This document shows positions 5,838 through 13,549 of a DNA stretch of 15,975 nt, one piece after another. This DNA is from an uncultured Treponema sp. Lineage in GTDB: Bacteria > Spirochaetota > Spirochaetia > Treponematales > Treponemataceae. Made by a program: the position numbers and the translations under genes. Under the pieces are notes generated by a model. It did no database searches, was not told where the DNA came from, and saw nothing but the letters and a program-made list of their open reading frames with translations. The stretch covers positions 1-15,975 of the forward strand of contig CAJPOF010000056.1 in NCBI GenBank assembly GCA_905372235.1, given 5' to 3'. Numbering within the stretch: the first letter of the stretch is position 1; each line of letters starts with the position of its first letter.

Positions 5838-6398
5838 ATGAAACTGAGTCCGTTGTTCAGAGCTGAAAAAAATAAACTTGTGAGAATCGAAGACAATTTG
5901 CTTTATCCAACTGAAAATCCGAATATTCTGAATGCGGAAAATATAACCAAGGACCTTGTGGATGGAATTTCGGGAAATCGGCTTACGGCGATTGAAATTT
6001 ATTGGGAAGGCGTGGATTTTGGCGATGGCGTTTACAATGAAGAGCTGCTTGCGAATCTTAGGGACTTCATAAAAAAAGGCGAGGAAAAAAGCGGATTTTG
6101 TTTTATCATTCCGAGGACGAAAAAGGCGGTCGCCGATTCGGAAGCCGCCGATTCTTACATTGCCGCGATGGTTCATTCTGCCCGAAGGATAAAGGATTGC
6201 GCGAGCGTGATAGGTTTTGCCGTTCCTGAAGAATTTTTGGCATTGGATGCGGATTTTTCCGAAAACAGCTTGACCATGCGGTTTATCGACGAGATGAACA
6301 AGAAGCATGGTCATTATCTGTATTTTTTGAAAAGAGATAAGATTTGCGGTGCGGAATCGGATGCGAATATTTCCGAATCCACATTTATTTTGTACTGA
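5838..6398 (+). CDS. Hypothetical protein, soluble alpha/beta, 186 aa
   Basis: I do not recognise the family. The protein has no signal peptide or membrane segment. It shows alternating strands and helices (RLTAIEIYWEGVDFGD, SGFCFIIPRTK, VIGFAVPEEF, HYLYFLKRD), suggesting a cytosolic alpha/beta fold. A fragment of a barrel-type fold is possible but unsupported. The frame is open from an ATG at 5787, but the ATG at 5838 has AGGAG five bases upstream and is the better start; the 17 extra residues also look unstructured. It lies alone between the ptsN terminator and the transglycosylase gene. A small TTTGCG/CGCAAA hairpin (6408-6425) after the stop lacks a T-run. Base composition matches the surrounding core genes. 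Confidence 0.75.
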   Translation: MKLSPLFRAEKNKLVRIEDNLLYPTENPNILNAENITKDLVDGISGNRLTAIEIYWEGVDFGDGVYNEELLANLRDFIKKGEEKSGFCFIIPRTKKAVADSEAADSYIAAMVHSARRIKDCASVIGFAVPEEFLALDADFSENSLTMRFIDEMNKKHGHYLYFLKRDKICGAESDANISESTFILY

Positions 6399-6545
6399 CT
6401 ATCAACGTTTGCGAAATACCGCAAAGATTTCATAAAAAATATCGATTTTTCTTAAAAGAAACTTGATTTTCCCTTGAATTAATTTTTCTTTTGTGCAATC
6501 ATTCGCTTAGATTTTGAAAATTGTGGTTGTTGGGAGAAAAAGTAA

Positions 6546-7340
6546 ATGATGAAGTATGAGATGACGGAATTCGGAAAATCTTGCAGAAACATTGTGGTTG
6601 TCTGTGGTTTGTTTTTTGTGGCGGCAGTAACGATTGCGTTGAGATTGCCTTCAAAAATCGTCGCCAAGCCAAGTCCCGCCGAATTGGAAAAAGTTATCGC
6701 AAAATCCGACGACTGCGATTTTGTGTCGCCTGATTTTGGAAAAATTGTGGAAGACGGTGGATTTTATTCTGCGGGTGCGGGTGAAGATACAGCACTTTCG
6801 CTTTACAGGCATCCTTCGTCAAGAAGTGCTGTTGAATGGTTTTACCTCCATGTAACGGGAAGCAGAGAGACTGCCATTCCGATTCTTGAGGAAGCCGACA
6901 AGAATGACATTCCGCTTTCGCTTGCGTTTGCGCTGGCTTACACGGAAAGCAGATATAAAGCCAATGCGATTAATAGAAACAGAAATGCGTCTATCGATAG
7001 GGGGTTGTTTCAGTTGAACAACAAGTCTTTCCCTCAGTTGAAAGAGGAGGAATTCTTCAATCCCAAGGTGAGCGCAAAGTATGGAATGAGCCATTTGAAA
7101 TTCTGCATCGGTAGCGCAGGAAATGAGATTTCCGGGCTTGCGATGTACAATGCGGGCACGACAAAAGTTCGTCAGAATCTTACTCCGCAGTCTACGTTGA
7201 ACTATGTCGGGAAAATAATGTCTTATCGAGAGCGTCTTGATAGGCTTTTTGCGGAAGAGGTTCTTCCGTATTACGATACAACTCGTCAGTTTTCAGGAGT
7301 GTCCGTCGCTTATTTGAGCGGCCGCCGTTCTGAAAAATAA
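6546..7340 (+). CDS. Membrane-anchored lytic transglycosylase (SLT family)
   Basis: A 264-aa protein predicted to cleave glycan strands of peptidoglycan in the periplasm. An N-terminal membrane anchor (about 14-32, IVVVCGLFFVAAVTIAL) is followed by a linker to about 95 and an SLT catalytic domain (about 105-230). Signatures: SLAFALAYTESRY with catalytic Glu134, RGLFQLN (152-158) and AMYNAG (199-204). The C-terminal 35 residues are outside the domain. GGGAG lies nine bases before ATG 6546; an ATG directly follows, so the start could be one codon later. Signal anchor versus cleaved signal peptide cannot be decided by eye. A strong terminator follows. In the upstream gap (6399-6545) I see no convincing promoter. 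Confidence 0.88.
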   Translation: MMKYEMTEFGKSCRNIVVVCGLFFVAAVTIALRLPSKIVAKPSPAELEKVIAKSDDCDFVSPDFGKIVEDGGFYSAGAGEDTALSLYRHPSSRSAVEWFYLHVTGSRETAIPILEEADKNDIPLSLAFALAYTESRYKANAINRNRNASIDRGLFQLNNKSFPQLKEEEFFNPKVSAKYGMSHLKFCIGSAGNEISGLAMYNAGTTKVRQNLTPQSTLNYVGKIMSYRERLDRLFAEEVLPYYDTTRQFSGVSVAYLSGRRSEK

Positions 7341-7359
7341 AATTAGCCTCCTTATTTTT

Positions 7360-7398
7360 GCCCGACTGGTTTTGTTGTTTCGCCGGTCGGGCTTTTTT
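7360..7398 (+). terminator. Rho-independent terminator of the transglycosylase gene
   Basis: GCCCGACTGG (7360-7369) pairs with CCGGTCGGGC (7383-7392) over 10 bp with one G-T wobble, 13-nt loop, then six T. Confidence 0.9.
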
Positions 7399-7429
7399 AT
7401 TGATAACGAAAAACGCAATGAAAAAATCT

Positions 7430-7447
7430 TTGTGAAAAATATCACAA
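7430..7447. promoter_or_regulatory. Rex operator (ROP)
   Basis: TTGTGAAAAATATCACAA: perfect TTGTGA/TCACAA half-sites with a 6-nt centre, the known Rex operator pattern. It ends five bases before the -35 of the promoter of a Rex-type gene, which strongly suggests autoregulation. Confidence 0.85.
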
Positions 7448-7452
7448 TAAAC

Positions 7453-7481
7453 TTGAAATTCGACCTGAATTTGTCTAAATT
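7453..7481 (+). promoter_or_regulatory. Probable rex promoter
   Basis: TTGAAA (7453-7458), a 17-nt spacer and TAAATT (7476-7481), directly downstream of the Rex operator. Predicted start near 7488, about 55 bases before the ATG at 7543. Confidence 0.5.
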
Positions 7482-7542
7482 GCTTCTCAGAATCGAAAAT
7501 TCTATTGAATTCGCATTGTTGTTTTGTATGGGAGTTTTTATA

Positions 7543-8157
7543 ATGTCCATATTTCCGAATCCAAGCAAAAGGCGCATGATTATGCTTTTCGGACTTCTTG
7601 AAAACTGGGAAAAACCTAGAATCACTTCTCTGGAGATTGGGCGGTGCCTTGGTTGCAAGGACAGTTTGATTCGTCACGATTTTAGGCTTTTGGGTATAAA
7701 ATGCGGAGTTCCCAACGGTTATGAGGCGAGTTCATTGCGTCAAACTTTGGAAACTGCGCTTGGATTTTCCGGGCTTCATGAAGACGATGGAATTGCGAAG
7801 AAAAAATGTTGCATTGTTGGCTTAGGGCGGTTGGGTGCGGCGTTATTGGACGATGGCATTTTTGAAGGAAGCGGTTTTTCCGTGGTCGCAGGTTTTGATT
7901 CCAGTTTGAACAGGGTCGAACTTATGCGCTCCGTGTTTGAGCTTTATCCTGCGAGCCGCATAGAAAGCGTCATTCCGGAGCGGAAGATTGACTATGCGAT
8001 TTTGTGCTGCGCTGAATCGGAAGCGGAAAAAATGGTTTTGCGTCTTGTAAATGCAGGAATAAAAGGAATCGTGAACTGCACCAGGTCTGTTTTTGCGGTT
8101 CCTGAAAATGTAAAGGTTATTAATGCATCGCCTATAGTGGCTTTGCTTAGTCTATAA
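7543..8157 (+). CDS. rex: Redox-sensing transcriptional repressor Rex
   Basis: A 204-aa Rex-family repressor that senses the NADH/NAD+ ratio and leaves DNA when NADH is high. The N-terminal winged helix (about 5-75) contains ITSLEIGRCLGCKDSLIRHDF, with the family's IR-x-DF recognition element and a shortened form of the usual GYGY wing (NGYE). The Rossmann domain has the dinucleotide motif VGLGRLG, AGFDSS (ribose-binding Asp) and the Rex signature GIKGIVNCT...VPENVKV. The frame stays open back to 7372 through the upstream terminator, but ATG 7543 has GGGAG eight bases upstream and gives the normal Rex length. A Rex operator lies 95 bases upstream. serC follows after 91 bases with no T-tract terminator, so co-transcription is possible. 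It is more diverged than typical Rex proteins but complete. Confidence 0.9.
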   Translation: MSIFPNPSKRRMIMLFGLLENWEKPRITSLEIGRCLGCKDSLIRHDFRLLGIKCGVPNGYEASSLRQTLETALGFSGLHEDDGIAKKKCCIVGLGRLGAALLDDGIFEGSGFSVVAGFDSSLNRVELMRSVFELYPASRIESVIPERKIDYAILCCAESEAEKMVLRLVNAGIKGIVNCTRSVFAVPENVKVINASPIVALLSL

Positions 8158-8172
8158 AATTACCGGATTATT

Positions 8173-8223
8173 CGCCAACGCTTGAAGAAGAGGGCGCATT
8201 TGTCTTCTTGTTGATTGTTGGCG
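8173..8223 (+). other. Imperfect hairpin in the serC leader
   Basis: CGCCAAC (8173-8179) pairs with GTTGGCG (8217-8223), and AAGAAG (8185-8190) with CTTCTT (8204-8209), giving a two-tier stem 13 bases before the serC SD. There is no T-run, so it is not a standard terminator. A role in stability or leader control is possible but undemonstrated. Confidence 0.4.
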
Positions 8224-8248
8224 GAGTTCGGATTGCAGGAGTCGTTTG

Positions 8249-9370
8249 ATGTCTAGAGTTTGGAATTTTAGCGCAGGCCCTTCATGTTTGCCTGAAGAGG
8301 TTCTTCGTGAATGTGCCGGCGAAATGATGGATTTTAATGGAACTGGTCAGTCGGTAATGGAGATGAGCCATCGTTCTAAAGCGTTTGAGCCTATAATTCA
8401 GGATGCGGAAGAATGCGTCCGCCGTCTTATGAATGTTCCTGAAAATTACAGGATTCTTTTCCTTCAGGGGGGGGCGTCGACACAGTTTGCGATGGTTGCG
8501 GAAAATCTCGGAATCGGAACGGGAAAAGCGGCTTATATCGAAACCGGCGTTTGGGCAAAAAAAGCCGCAGCGGAGGCAAAAAAACTTGGGCTTGATGTGG
8601 ACGTGATTGCCTCGTCAAAGGACAGGGGGTATTCCTACATTCCGGATGTAAAAAAAATCGACGGTGCATACGATTACGCTTATATCTGCATGAACAACAC
8701 AATAATGGGAACTCATTATGAATATATCCCTGAAACCGGAAAAATTCCGCTTGTCGCGGATATTTCTTCGTGCGTTCTTTCCGAGCCTTTGGATGTCTCA
8801 AAATTCGGACTTCTGTTTGCTGGAGCGCAGAAGAATTTGGCTCCTGCTGGCGTAACGCTGGTGATAATTCGGGAGGATTTGATTACGGAATCTCCCAGGA
8901 CAGGGACTCCCACAATGCTGACATACAAAACGCATTCGGATGCGGAGTCGATGTACAACACTCCGCCATGCTATACGATTTACGTGCTTGGAAAAGTTCT
9001 GCATTGGATTGAAAAAATGGGCGGCGCAGAAGGAATGCTCAAGCGAAATCGGGAAAAGGCGGATTTTCTTTTTTATTTTCTTGATTCAAGCGATTTTTAT
9101 AGAGCGACGGCGGAAAAGGGAAGCCGTTCCATTATGAATGTTCCTTTCCTTACGAAATATTCCACCGGCTCGCAGGACGATGCCGCCCTTTCTAAAGAAA
9201 AGGAAATAAACGAAAAATTCGTCAAAGAAGCGGCCGCGTCCGGTCTTGTGAACCTCAAAGGGCATAGGCTTGTAGGCGGAATGCGTGCGTCCATATACAA
9301 CGCAATGCCTTTGGACGGCGTAAAGGCGTTAGTGGATTTTATGAAGAAATTCGCCAAAGAGAATGCGTGA
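8249..9370 (+). CDS. serC: Phosphoserine aminotransferase SerC
   Basis: A PLP enzyme that converts 3-phosphohydroxypyruvate and glutamate to O-phosphoserine and 2-oxoglutarate; in many bacteria it also acts in PLP synthesis. The 373-aa product is full length (family about 360). Seen: the opening WNFSAGPSCLP, MSHRS (39-43), the phosphate-binding QGGAS (73-77), and the Schiff-base lysine Lys195 in AGAQKN, with the C-terminal GGMRASIYNAM. The start is ATG 8249 with AGGAG seven bases upstream. serA follows 13 bases after the stop, so the two form a serine-synthesis operon; no serB is visible here. The QGG codons sit on a run of eight G (8467-8474), unusual for this genome. Confidence 0.96.
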   Translation: MSRVWNFSAGPSCLPEEVLRECAGEMMDFNGTGQSVMEMSHRSKAFEPIIQDAEECVRRLMNVPENYRILFLQGGASTQFAMVAENLGIGTGKAAYIETGVWAKKAAAEAKKLGLDVDVIASSKDRGYSYIPDVKKIDGAYDYAYICMNNTIMGTHYEYIPETGKIPLVADISSCVLSEPLDVSKFGLLFAGAQKNLAPAGVTLVIIREDLITESPRTGTPTMLTYKTHSDAESMYNTPPCYTIYVLGKVLHWIEKMGGAEGMLKRNREKADFLFYFLDSSDFYRATAEKGSRSIMNVPFLTKYSTGSQDDAALSKEKEINEKFVKEAAASGLVNLKGHRLVGGMRASIYNAMPLDGVKALVDFMKKFAKENA

Positions 9371-9383
9371 TAAGGGGAAGAAA

Positions 9384-10562
9384 ATGTATAAGATCCAGAC
9401 ACTGAATAAGATTGCGACGGTCGGACTGAATCGTCTTGACAGAGACAGTTATGAAATCGCTTCCGAAATAAAAAATCCCGATGCGATTTTGGTTCGTTCG
9501 GCGGATATGCACGGAATGGAAATTCCCGAAAGCGTAAAGGCGGTTGCCCGTGCAGGAGCGGGAACTAACAACATTCCGATTTCTGCGCTCTCGGAAAAGG
9601 GGGTTGTTGTCTTTAATACGCCCGGAGCAAACGCAAATGCGGTAAAAGAACTTGTCGTCCTTGGGCTTTTGATTGCAAGCCGTCCTGTAATATATGCCGC
9701 ACAGTGGACGAACGAACTTTGCGGAAAAGGCGACGAGATTCCCGATCTTGCAGAAAAAGGTAAATCTCAGTTTACAGGACCTGAACTCAAGGGAAAGACC
9801 TTGGGCGTTATCGGGCTTGGAGCTATCGGCGCTATGGTGGCAAATACCGCAATTCAGCTTGGAATGAACGTAATCGGATACGACCCGTTCCTTTCCGTGA
9901 AGTCGGCTTGGTCGCTTGACCACAATGTAAGGCATTCGGAAACCCTCGAAGGAATCTACAAGAATTCCGACTATATCACGCTTCATGTTCCGCAGACTGA
10001 CGAAACAAAGGGAATTATAAATGCCCAGTCAATCAGGCAGATGAAAAATGGAGTGCGAATATTGAATCTTGCGCGCGGAGGACTTGTAAATAATTCAGAC
10101 CTGATTGATGCCGTGAAAAGCGGAAAAGTTGCCTGCATGGTAACGGATTTTGCTGCCGAGGAACTGCTTAATCAGAAAAATATAATCGTTCTTCCGCACC
10201 TTGGGGCATCAACTCCGGAAGCTGAGGAAAATTGTGCCTGCATGGCGGCTGACCAGCTTAAAGATTTCCTTGAAAACGGACTTATTGTAAATTCCGTGAA
10301 TTTTCCAAAAACTTGCACGGAAAATCCGATTCCGGCAGGCGGAACGCGGCTTTGCATAAGTCACAGGAATATTCCGGACGTAATATCTAAGTTCACGAAA
10401 ATCCTTGGCGAGGCAAAACTGAATATTGCCGGGATGATAAATCAGGCGCGCGGAGAAATCGCCTACAACCTGATTGATGTGGATGGCGAAGTTCCGGACG
10501 GTATAATCGAAAAACTTGCCGCCTGCGACACGGTTACAAGGGTCAGGGTGATAACCGGCTGA
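9384..10562 (+). CDS. serA: D-3-phosphoglycerate dehydrogenase SerA
   Basis: First step of serine synthesis: NAD-dependent oxidation of 3-phosphoglycerate. The 392-aa protein has a split substrate domain (1-98 and about 285-318), a NAD-binding domain with GLGAIG (144-149) and ribose-binding Asp167 in YDPF, and the catalytic trio Arg231 (LARGG), Glu260 and His272 (PHLGAST). The C-terminal ACT-like regulatory domain (about 322-392) has the pattern of serine-inhibited enzymes; feedback control is inferred from the family. An in-frame ATG at 9363 inside serC is open too, but ATG 9384 has AAGGGG just upstream and yields the normal N-terminus. It is ended by a long hairpin at 10571-10623. It consumes NAD, so the Rex gene upstream may be functionally linked. 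Confidence 0.95.
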   Translation: MYKIQTLNKIATVGLNRLDRDSYEIASEIKNPDAILVRSADMHGMEIPESVKAVARAGAGTNNIPISALSEKGVVVFNTPGANANAVKELVVLGLLIASRPVIYAAQWTNELCGKGDEIPDLAEKGKSQFTGPELKGKTLGVIGLGAIGAMVANTAIQLGMNVIGYDPFLSVKSAWSLDHNVRHSETLEGIYKNSDYITLHVPQTDETKGIINAQSIRQMKNGVRILNLARGGLVNNSDLIDAVKSGKVACMVTDFAAEELLNQKNIIVLPHLGASTPEAEENCACMAADQLKDFLENGLIVNSVNFPKTCTENPIPAGGTRLCISHRNIPDVISKFTKILGEAKLNIAGMINQARGEIAYNLIDVDGEVPDGIIEKLAACDTVTRVRVITG

Positions 10563-10570
10563 TTCTGCGA

Positions 10571-10635
10571 GGGCTTTTTTCTTTCCGTGCGGATTTTCAC
10601 CGAATTAGGAAGAAAAAAAGCCCATTTTCTTTTAT
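10571..10635 (+). terminator. Long hairpin terminator after serA
   Basis: GGGCTTTTTTCTTTCC (10571-10586) pairs with GGAAGAAAAAAAGCCC (10608-10623) at 14 of 16 positions, followed by ATTTTCTTTTATTT. The T- and A-rich arms would let it work in either direction. Confidence 0.7.
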
Positions 10636-10641
10636 TTGTGT

Positions 10642-10647
10642 TATATT
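10642..10647 (+). promoter_or_regulatory. -10 box of clpS, positioned for a leaderless mRNA
   Basis: TATATT (10642-10647) lies six bases before ATG 10654 and no Shine-Dalgarno is present. A good -35 is not seen at 16-18 nt upstream (that place is the end of the serA terminator). Confidence 0.45.
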
Positions 10648-10653
10648 AAATTC

Positions 10654-10968
10654 ATGTCGCAGACGTTTTCGGAACGGGGCTCGGAGACAAGTTTTTCGAA
10701 CGAAGTTGAAATTTTTCTTCCTCCTGAATGTATTGTCGTGATGTATAACGACGATTTTACCACGATGGAGTTTGTGGTAAAAACTCTTATAAAAATATTT
10801 GACAAAACGGAAGTGGAAGCGACCGCCGTGATGGAAAAAATTCATTCCGAAGGTTCGGGCGTGGTTGGAGTCTACACTTATGACATCGCTGTGACAAAAG
10901 CGGGACTTGCCGTTTCGTACGCCAAAAAAAACGGCTATCCCCTTAGGGTCGAGGTAAAAAGACAATGA
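10654..10968 (+). CDS. clpS: ClpS, N-degron adaptor for the Clp protease
   Basis: Delivers proteins with destabilising N-terminal residues to the ClpA unfoldase. The 104-aa product has a flexible N-terminus (1-25), then the family core: VVMYNDDFTTMEFVVKTL (29-46; YNDD lines the N-degron pocket), VMEKIHSEGSGVVGVYTYDIA and the closing YPLRVEVK. Length is normal. An in-frame TTG at 10636 lies on top of the -10 box, so ATG 10654 is the start; with TATATT six bases before, the message is probably leaderless. The TGA overlaps the clpA ATG by four bases (ATGA), so the two are translationally coupled, the usual clpS-clpA arrangement. Confidence 0.95.
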   Translation: MSQTFSERGSETSFSNEVEIFLPPECIVVMYNDDFTTMEFVVKTLIKIFDKTEVEATAVMEKIHSEGSGVVGVYTYDIAVTKAGLAVSYAKKNGYPLRVEVKRQ

Positions 10969-13454
10969 AATTGAGTCCTTTTCTTGGAAAAATCCTTACG
11001 GAAGCCATGCTGTACGCACGGAATTACAAACATTCCATTCTTACGCCCGAACACTTGCTTTTTGCGGCGCTTCATACGCATATCGTAAAAGATATAATTG
11101 CGGAAAGCGGCGCAGACCCTGACATGCTTGAACGCAACATGAAGGCGTTTCTTACCAGCAAAGTTCCTATGCAAAGGGTTGAGGAAGTCGGGATTGCTCC
11201 TGCAGAGTCGGCGGGATTTCAGTCGGTAATGAGCCGGGCGGTTCTAAATTGCGTTGAAAACGACAGAACTGTAGTTGATATCACGGATATTCTTGTCAGC
11301 ATGTACGACGAAAAAAAGAACTACTGTTCCTATTACATGAATCTGAACGGGATAAACCGCCCTAATCTTTTGGAGGCGATTTCGAAGGCAGCTCCCTATC
11401 TCAAGGATGAGGCGCACGGTGATGTTTCATTCGAGGACGACCCCGGCTTTTCTTCAAAAAAATCGGGAAAAAGCGCCCTTTCCCGTTTTTGCGTTGATAT
11501 GACAAAGGCTGCCAAGAACGGCGACTACGATGCTCTAATCGGGCGTGAAGACGAGATAGAACGAACGATACAGATTCTTTGCCGCCGCATTAAGAACAAT
11601 CCTTTGCATGTGGGAGAAGCCGGTGTCGGAAAAACGGCTGTGACCCAAGGTCTTGCTCAGCGGATTGTCGAAAAGCGTGTCCCGAAGGAACTGGAAGACT
11701 CTTCTGTGTATTCTTTGGATATGGGCTTGCTTTTGGCAGGTTCAAAATTCCGCGGGGATTTCGAGGAACGGCTTCATGCGATTATCGACGAGATGGTCGC
11801 TCTAAAAAACGCAATACTCTTTATAGATGAAATTCACATGATTATGGGAGCCGGAACGAACGGCAACTCGAATATGGATGCCGCAAATCTTCTAAAGCCT
11901 ATTCTTTCTACTGGAAAATTGCGTGTTATCGGTTCAACAACGTTCGAAGAATATTCAAAACATTTTGAAAAAGACAGAGCGCTTTCCCGGCGTTTTCAGA
12001 AAGTTGATATCCTTGAGCCAACCCGTGACGAGGCTATAAGAATTGTGGAAGGGCTTTTGCCAAAATACGAAAATTTTCACAATGTCCGCTACAATAAATC
12101 TGCCGTCGAATCTGCCGTGGAACTTTCCGTCCAATATCTTTCTGACAGGCGGCTTCCTGACAAAGCGATAGACGTAATCGATGAAGCCGGCGCTCTTGTA
12201 AAAATCAAGGCGGGCGGCGGATTCGAAGGAACGCCCCCGATAAAGATTTCGAACATTCCGCTTTCAGCTTTGGCAAACGGAGAGGAAGGATACAATCTTT
12301 TTGACCTTTTTGGCGGATATTCCCAAAAAACGGGCGAACAGAATCTTGAAACCCAAACGGAAACGATATCCGAAATCTCTGAAAACGAAAAGAAAAAACC
12401 TCTTGTAACTGCTGCGATTATCCGCAAAGTCGTCTCGAAGATGGCGCATGTTCCGGTGGAAAACGTAACCGGCGGCGAAAAATCTCAACTCAAGGATTTG
12501 GAAGCCGAACTTGAAAAGCAGATTTTCGGGCAGAACCTGGCGGTAAAATCGGTGGTGAAAGCCGTAAAAAAAGCGCGCGCAGGATTAAAAAATCCTGAAA
12601 AACCGGAGGCGGTTTTCTTGTTTGCAGGTCCAACCGGTGTCGGAAAAACGGAACTTGCCCGAACGCTTGCCCGTTTGCTGTCGGAGCCGCTTCTTCGCTT
12701 TGACATGAGCGAATATCAGGAAAAACATACGGTAAGCCGACTTTTGGGCGCACCGGCAGGCTACATCGGCTACGAGGAAGGCGGAATCCTTACCGATTCG
12801 GTCAGGAAAAATCCGCATTCCGTAATTCTGTTTGACGAAATCGAAAAGGCTCACGGCGACATATACAATTTGTTCCTTCAGATGATGGATTACGGCTTTC
12901 TTACGGACAATCAAGGTCGAAAGGCGGATTTTAGGAATTGCATAATCATAATGACGAGCAACGCCGGCGCAAGGGACATGGAAAAATCTCCCGTAGGTTT
13001 TTCAGGAACGACGGAAAACGACTTTTTTGGAGATTCGGCGACAATCAAAAAAGCGGTTGAACAAGAATTTTCGCCTGAATTTAGAAACCGTCTTGATGCG
13101 GTAATTCCTTTTGCTCATCTGAACCGGGAAATCATACTCAAGGTTGTAAAAAAAGAAACGGACATAGTTGCGTCCCGCCTGCTTCCAAAAAAAGTAAAAT
13201 TGCAGGTTTCGGATGAATGTTTGGATTTTTTGGCACAACAGGGGTATTCCAAAGAGTACGGGGCAAGGAACGTGTCCAGGACAGTCGAAGAAGAAATTGC
13301 CGTTCCATTGGTGGACGAAGTTCTTTTTGGAAGACTGAGCAAAGGCGGGCGTGTTGCGGCGGAAATCCAAGGCGGAAAAATCGTATTTTTGTTCGGGGAA
13401 GAGCCGCCGCTTTTGAATTACAAAGAAAAATTCGCCGCCGTCGAGATGGACTAG
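10965..13454 (+). CDS. clpA: ATP-dependent Clp protease ATP-binding subunit ClpA
   Basis: Hexameric AAA+ unfoldase that feeds substrates to ClpP. The 829-aa protein has a double Clp-N repeat (about 1-145), AAA1 with Walker A GEAGVGKT (217-224) and Walker B ILFIDEIH (284-291), and AAA2 with Walker A GPTGVGKT (555-562), Walker B ILFDEI (621-626) and sensor-2 GAR (766-768). The segment SPVGFSG (675-681) matches the place of the ClpP-docking loop (IGF/IGL type), here VGF. There is no ClpB/ClpC-type middle coiled coil, which with clpS upstream supports ClpA. It is about 70 aa longer than E. coli ClpA. Part of this is a low-complexity linker between AAA1 and AAA2 (about 425-478, rich in E/T/S/N). 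GAGG lies 10 bases before the ATG. clpP is not in the window. Confidence 0.96.
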   Translation: MKLSPFLGKILTEAMLYARNYKHSILTPEHLLFAALHTHIVKDIIAESGADPDMLERNMKAFLTSKVPMQRVEEVGIAPAESAGFQSVMSRAVLNCVENDRTVVDITDILVSMYDEKKNYCSYYMNLNGINRPNLLEAISKAAPYLKDEAHGDVSFEDDPGFSSKKSGKSALSRFCVDMTKAAKNGDYDALIGREDEIERTIQILCRRIKNNPLHVGEAGVGKTAVTQGLAQRIVEKRVPKELEDSSVYSLDMGLLLAGSKFRGDFEERLHAIIDEMVALKNAILFIDEIHMIMGAGTNGNSNMDAANLLKPILSTGKLRVIGSTTFEEYSKHFEKDRALSRRFQKVDILEPTRDEAIRIVEGLLPKYENFHNVRYNKSAVESAVELSVQYLSDRRLPDKAIDVIDEAGALVKIKAGGGFEGTPPIKISNIPLSALANGEEGYNLFDLFGGYSQKTGEQNLETQTETISEISENEKKKPLVTAAIIRKVVSKMAHVPVENVTGGEKSQLKDLEAELEKQIFGQNLAVKSVVKAVKKARAGLKNPEKPEAVFLFAGPTGVGKTELARTLARLLSEPLLRFDMSEYQEKHTVSRLLGAPAGYIGYEEGGILTDSVRKNPHSVILFDEIEKAHGDIYNLFLQMMDYGFLTDNQGRKADFRNCIIIMTSNAGARDMEKSPVGFSGTTENDFFGDSATIKKAVEQEFSPEFRNRLDAVIPFAHLNREIILKVVKKETDIVASRLLPKKVKLQVSDECLDFLAQQGYSKEYGARNVSRTVEEEIAVPLVDEVLFGRLSKGGRVAAEIQGGKIVFLFGEEPPLLNYKEKFAAVEMD

Positions 13455-13514
13455 CGACATTCCGTGCGATTCTTAGAAAGATTTTTCGTTCGGTGTTTAC
13501 TAGGATTCCATCGA

Positions 13515-13543
13515 TTGCAACTCAAAAAAAAATGAACTAATAT
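13515..13543 (+). promoter_or_regulatory. Promoter of the ACT-domain gene, positioned for a leaderless mRNA
   Basis: TTGCAA (13515-13520), a 17-nt spacer and TAATAT (13538-13543). The seventh base after the -10 is the A of ATG 13550. No Shine-Dalgarno precedes the gene. Confidence 0.6.
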
Positions 13544-13549
13544 ACAGTC

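Noticed and set aside
7372..7542. N-terminal extension of the rex frame
   Set aside because: The extension begins inside the upstream terminator and runs over the Rex operator and promoter; an SD-supported ATG at 7543 gives the family's normal length.
9363..9383. Earlier ATG for serA inside serC
   Set aside because: It adds seven charged residues without an SD; ATG 9384 has AAGGGG immediately upstream and matches the usual SerA N-terminus.
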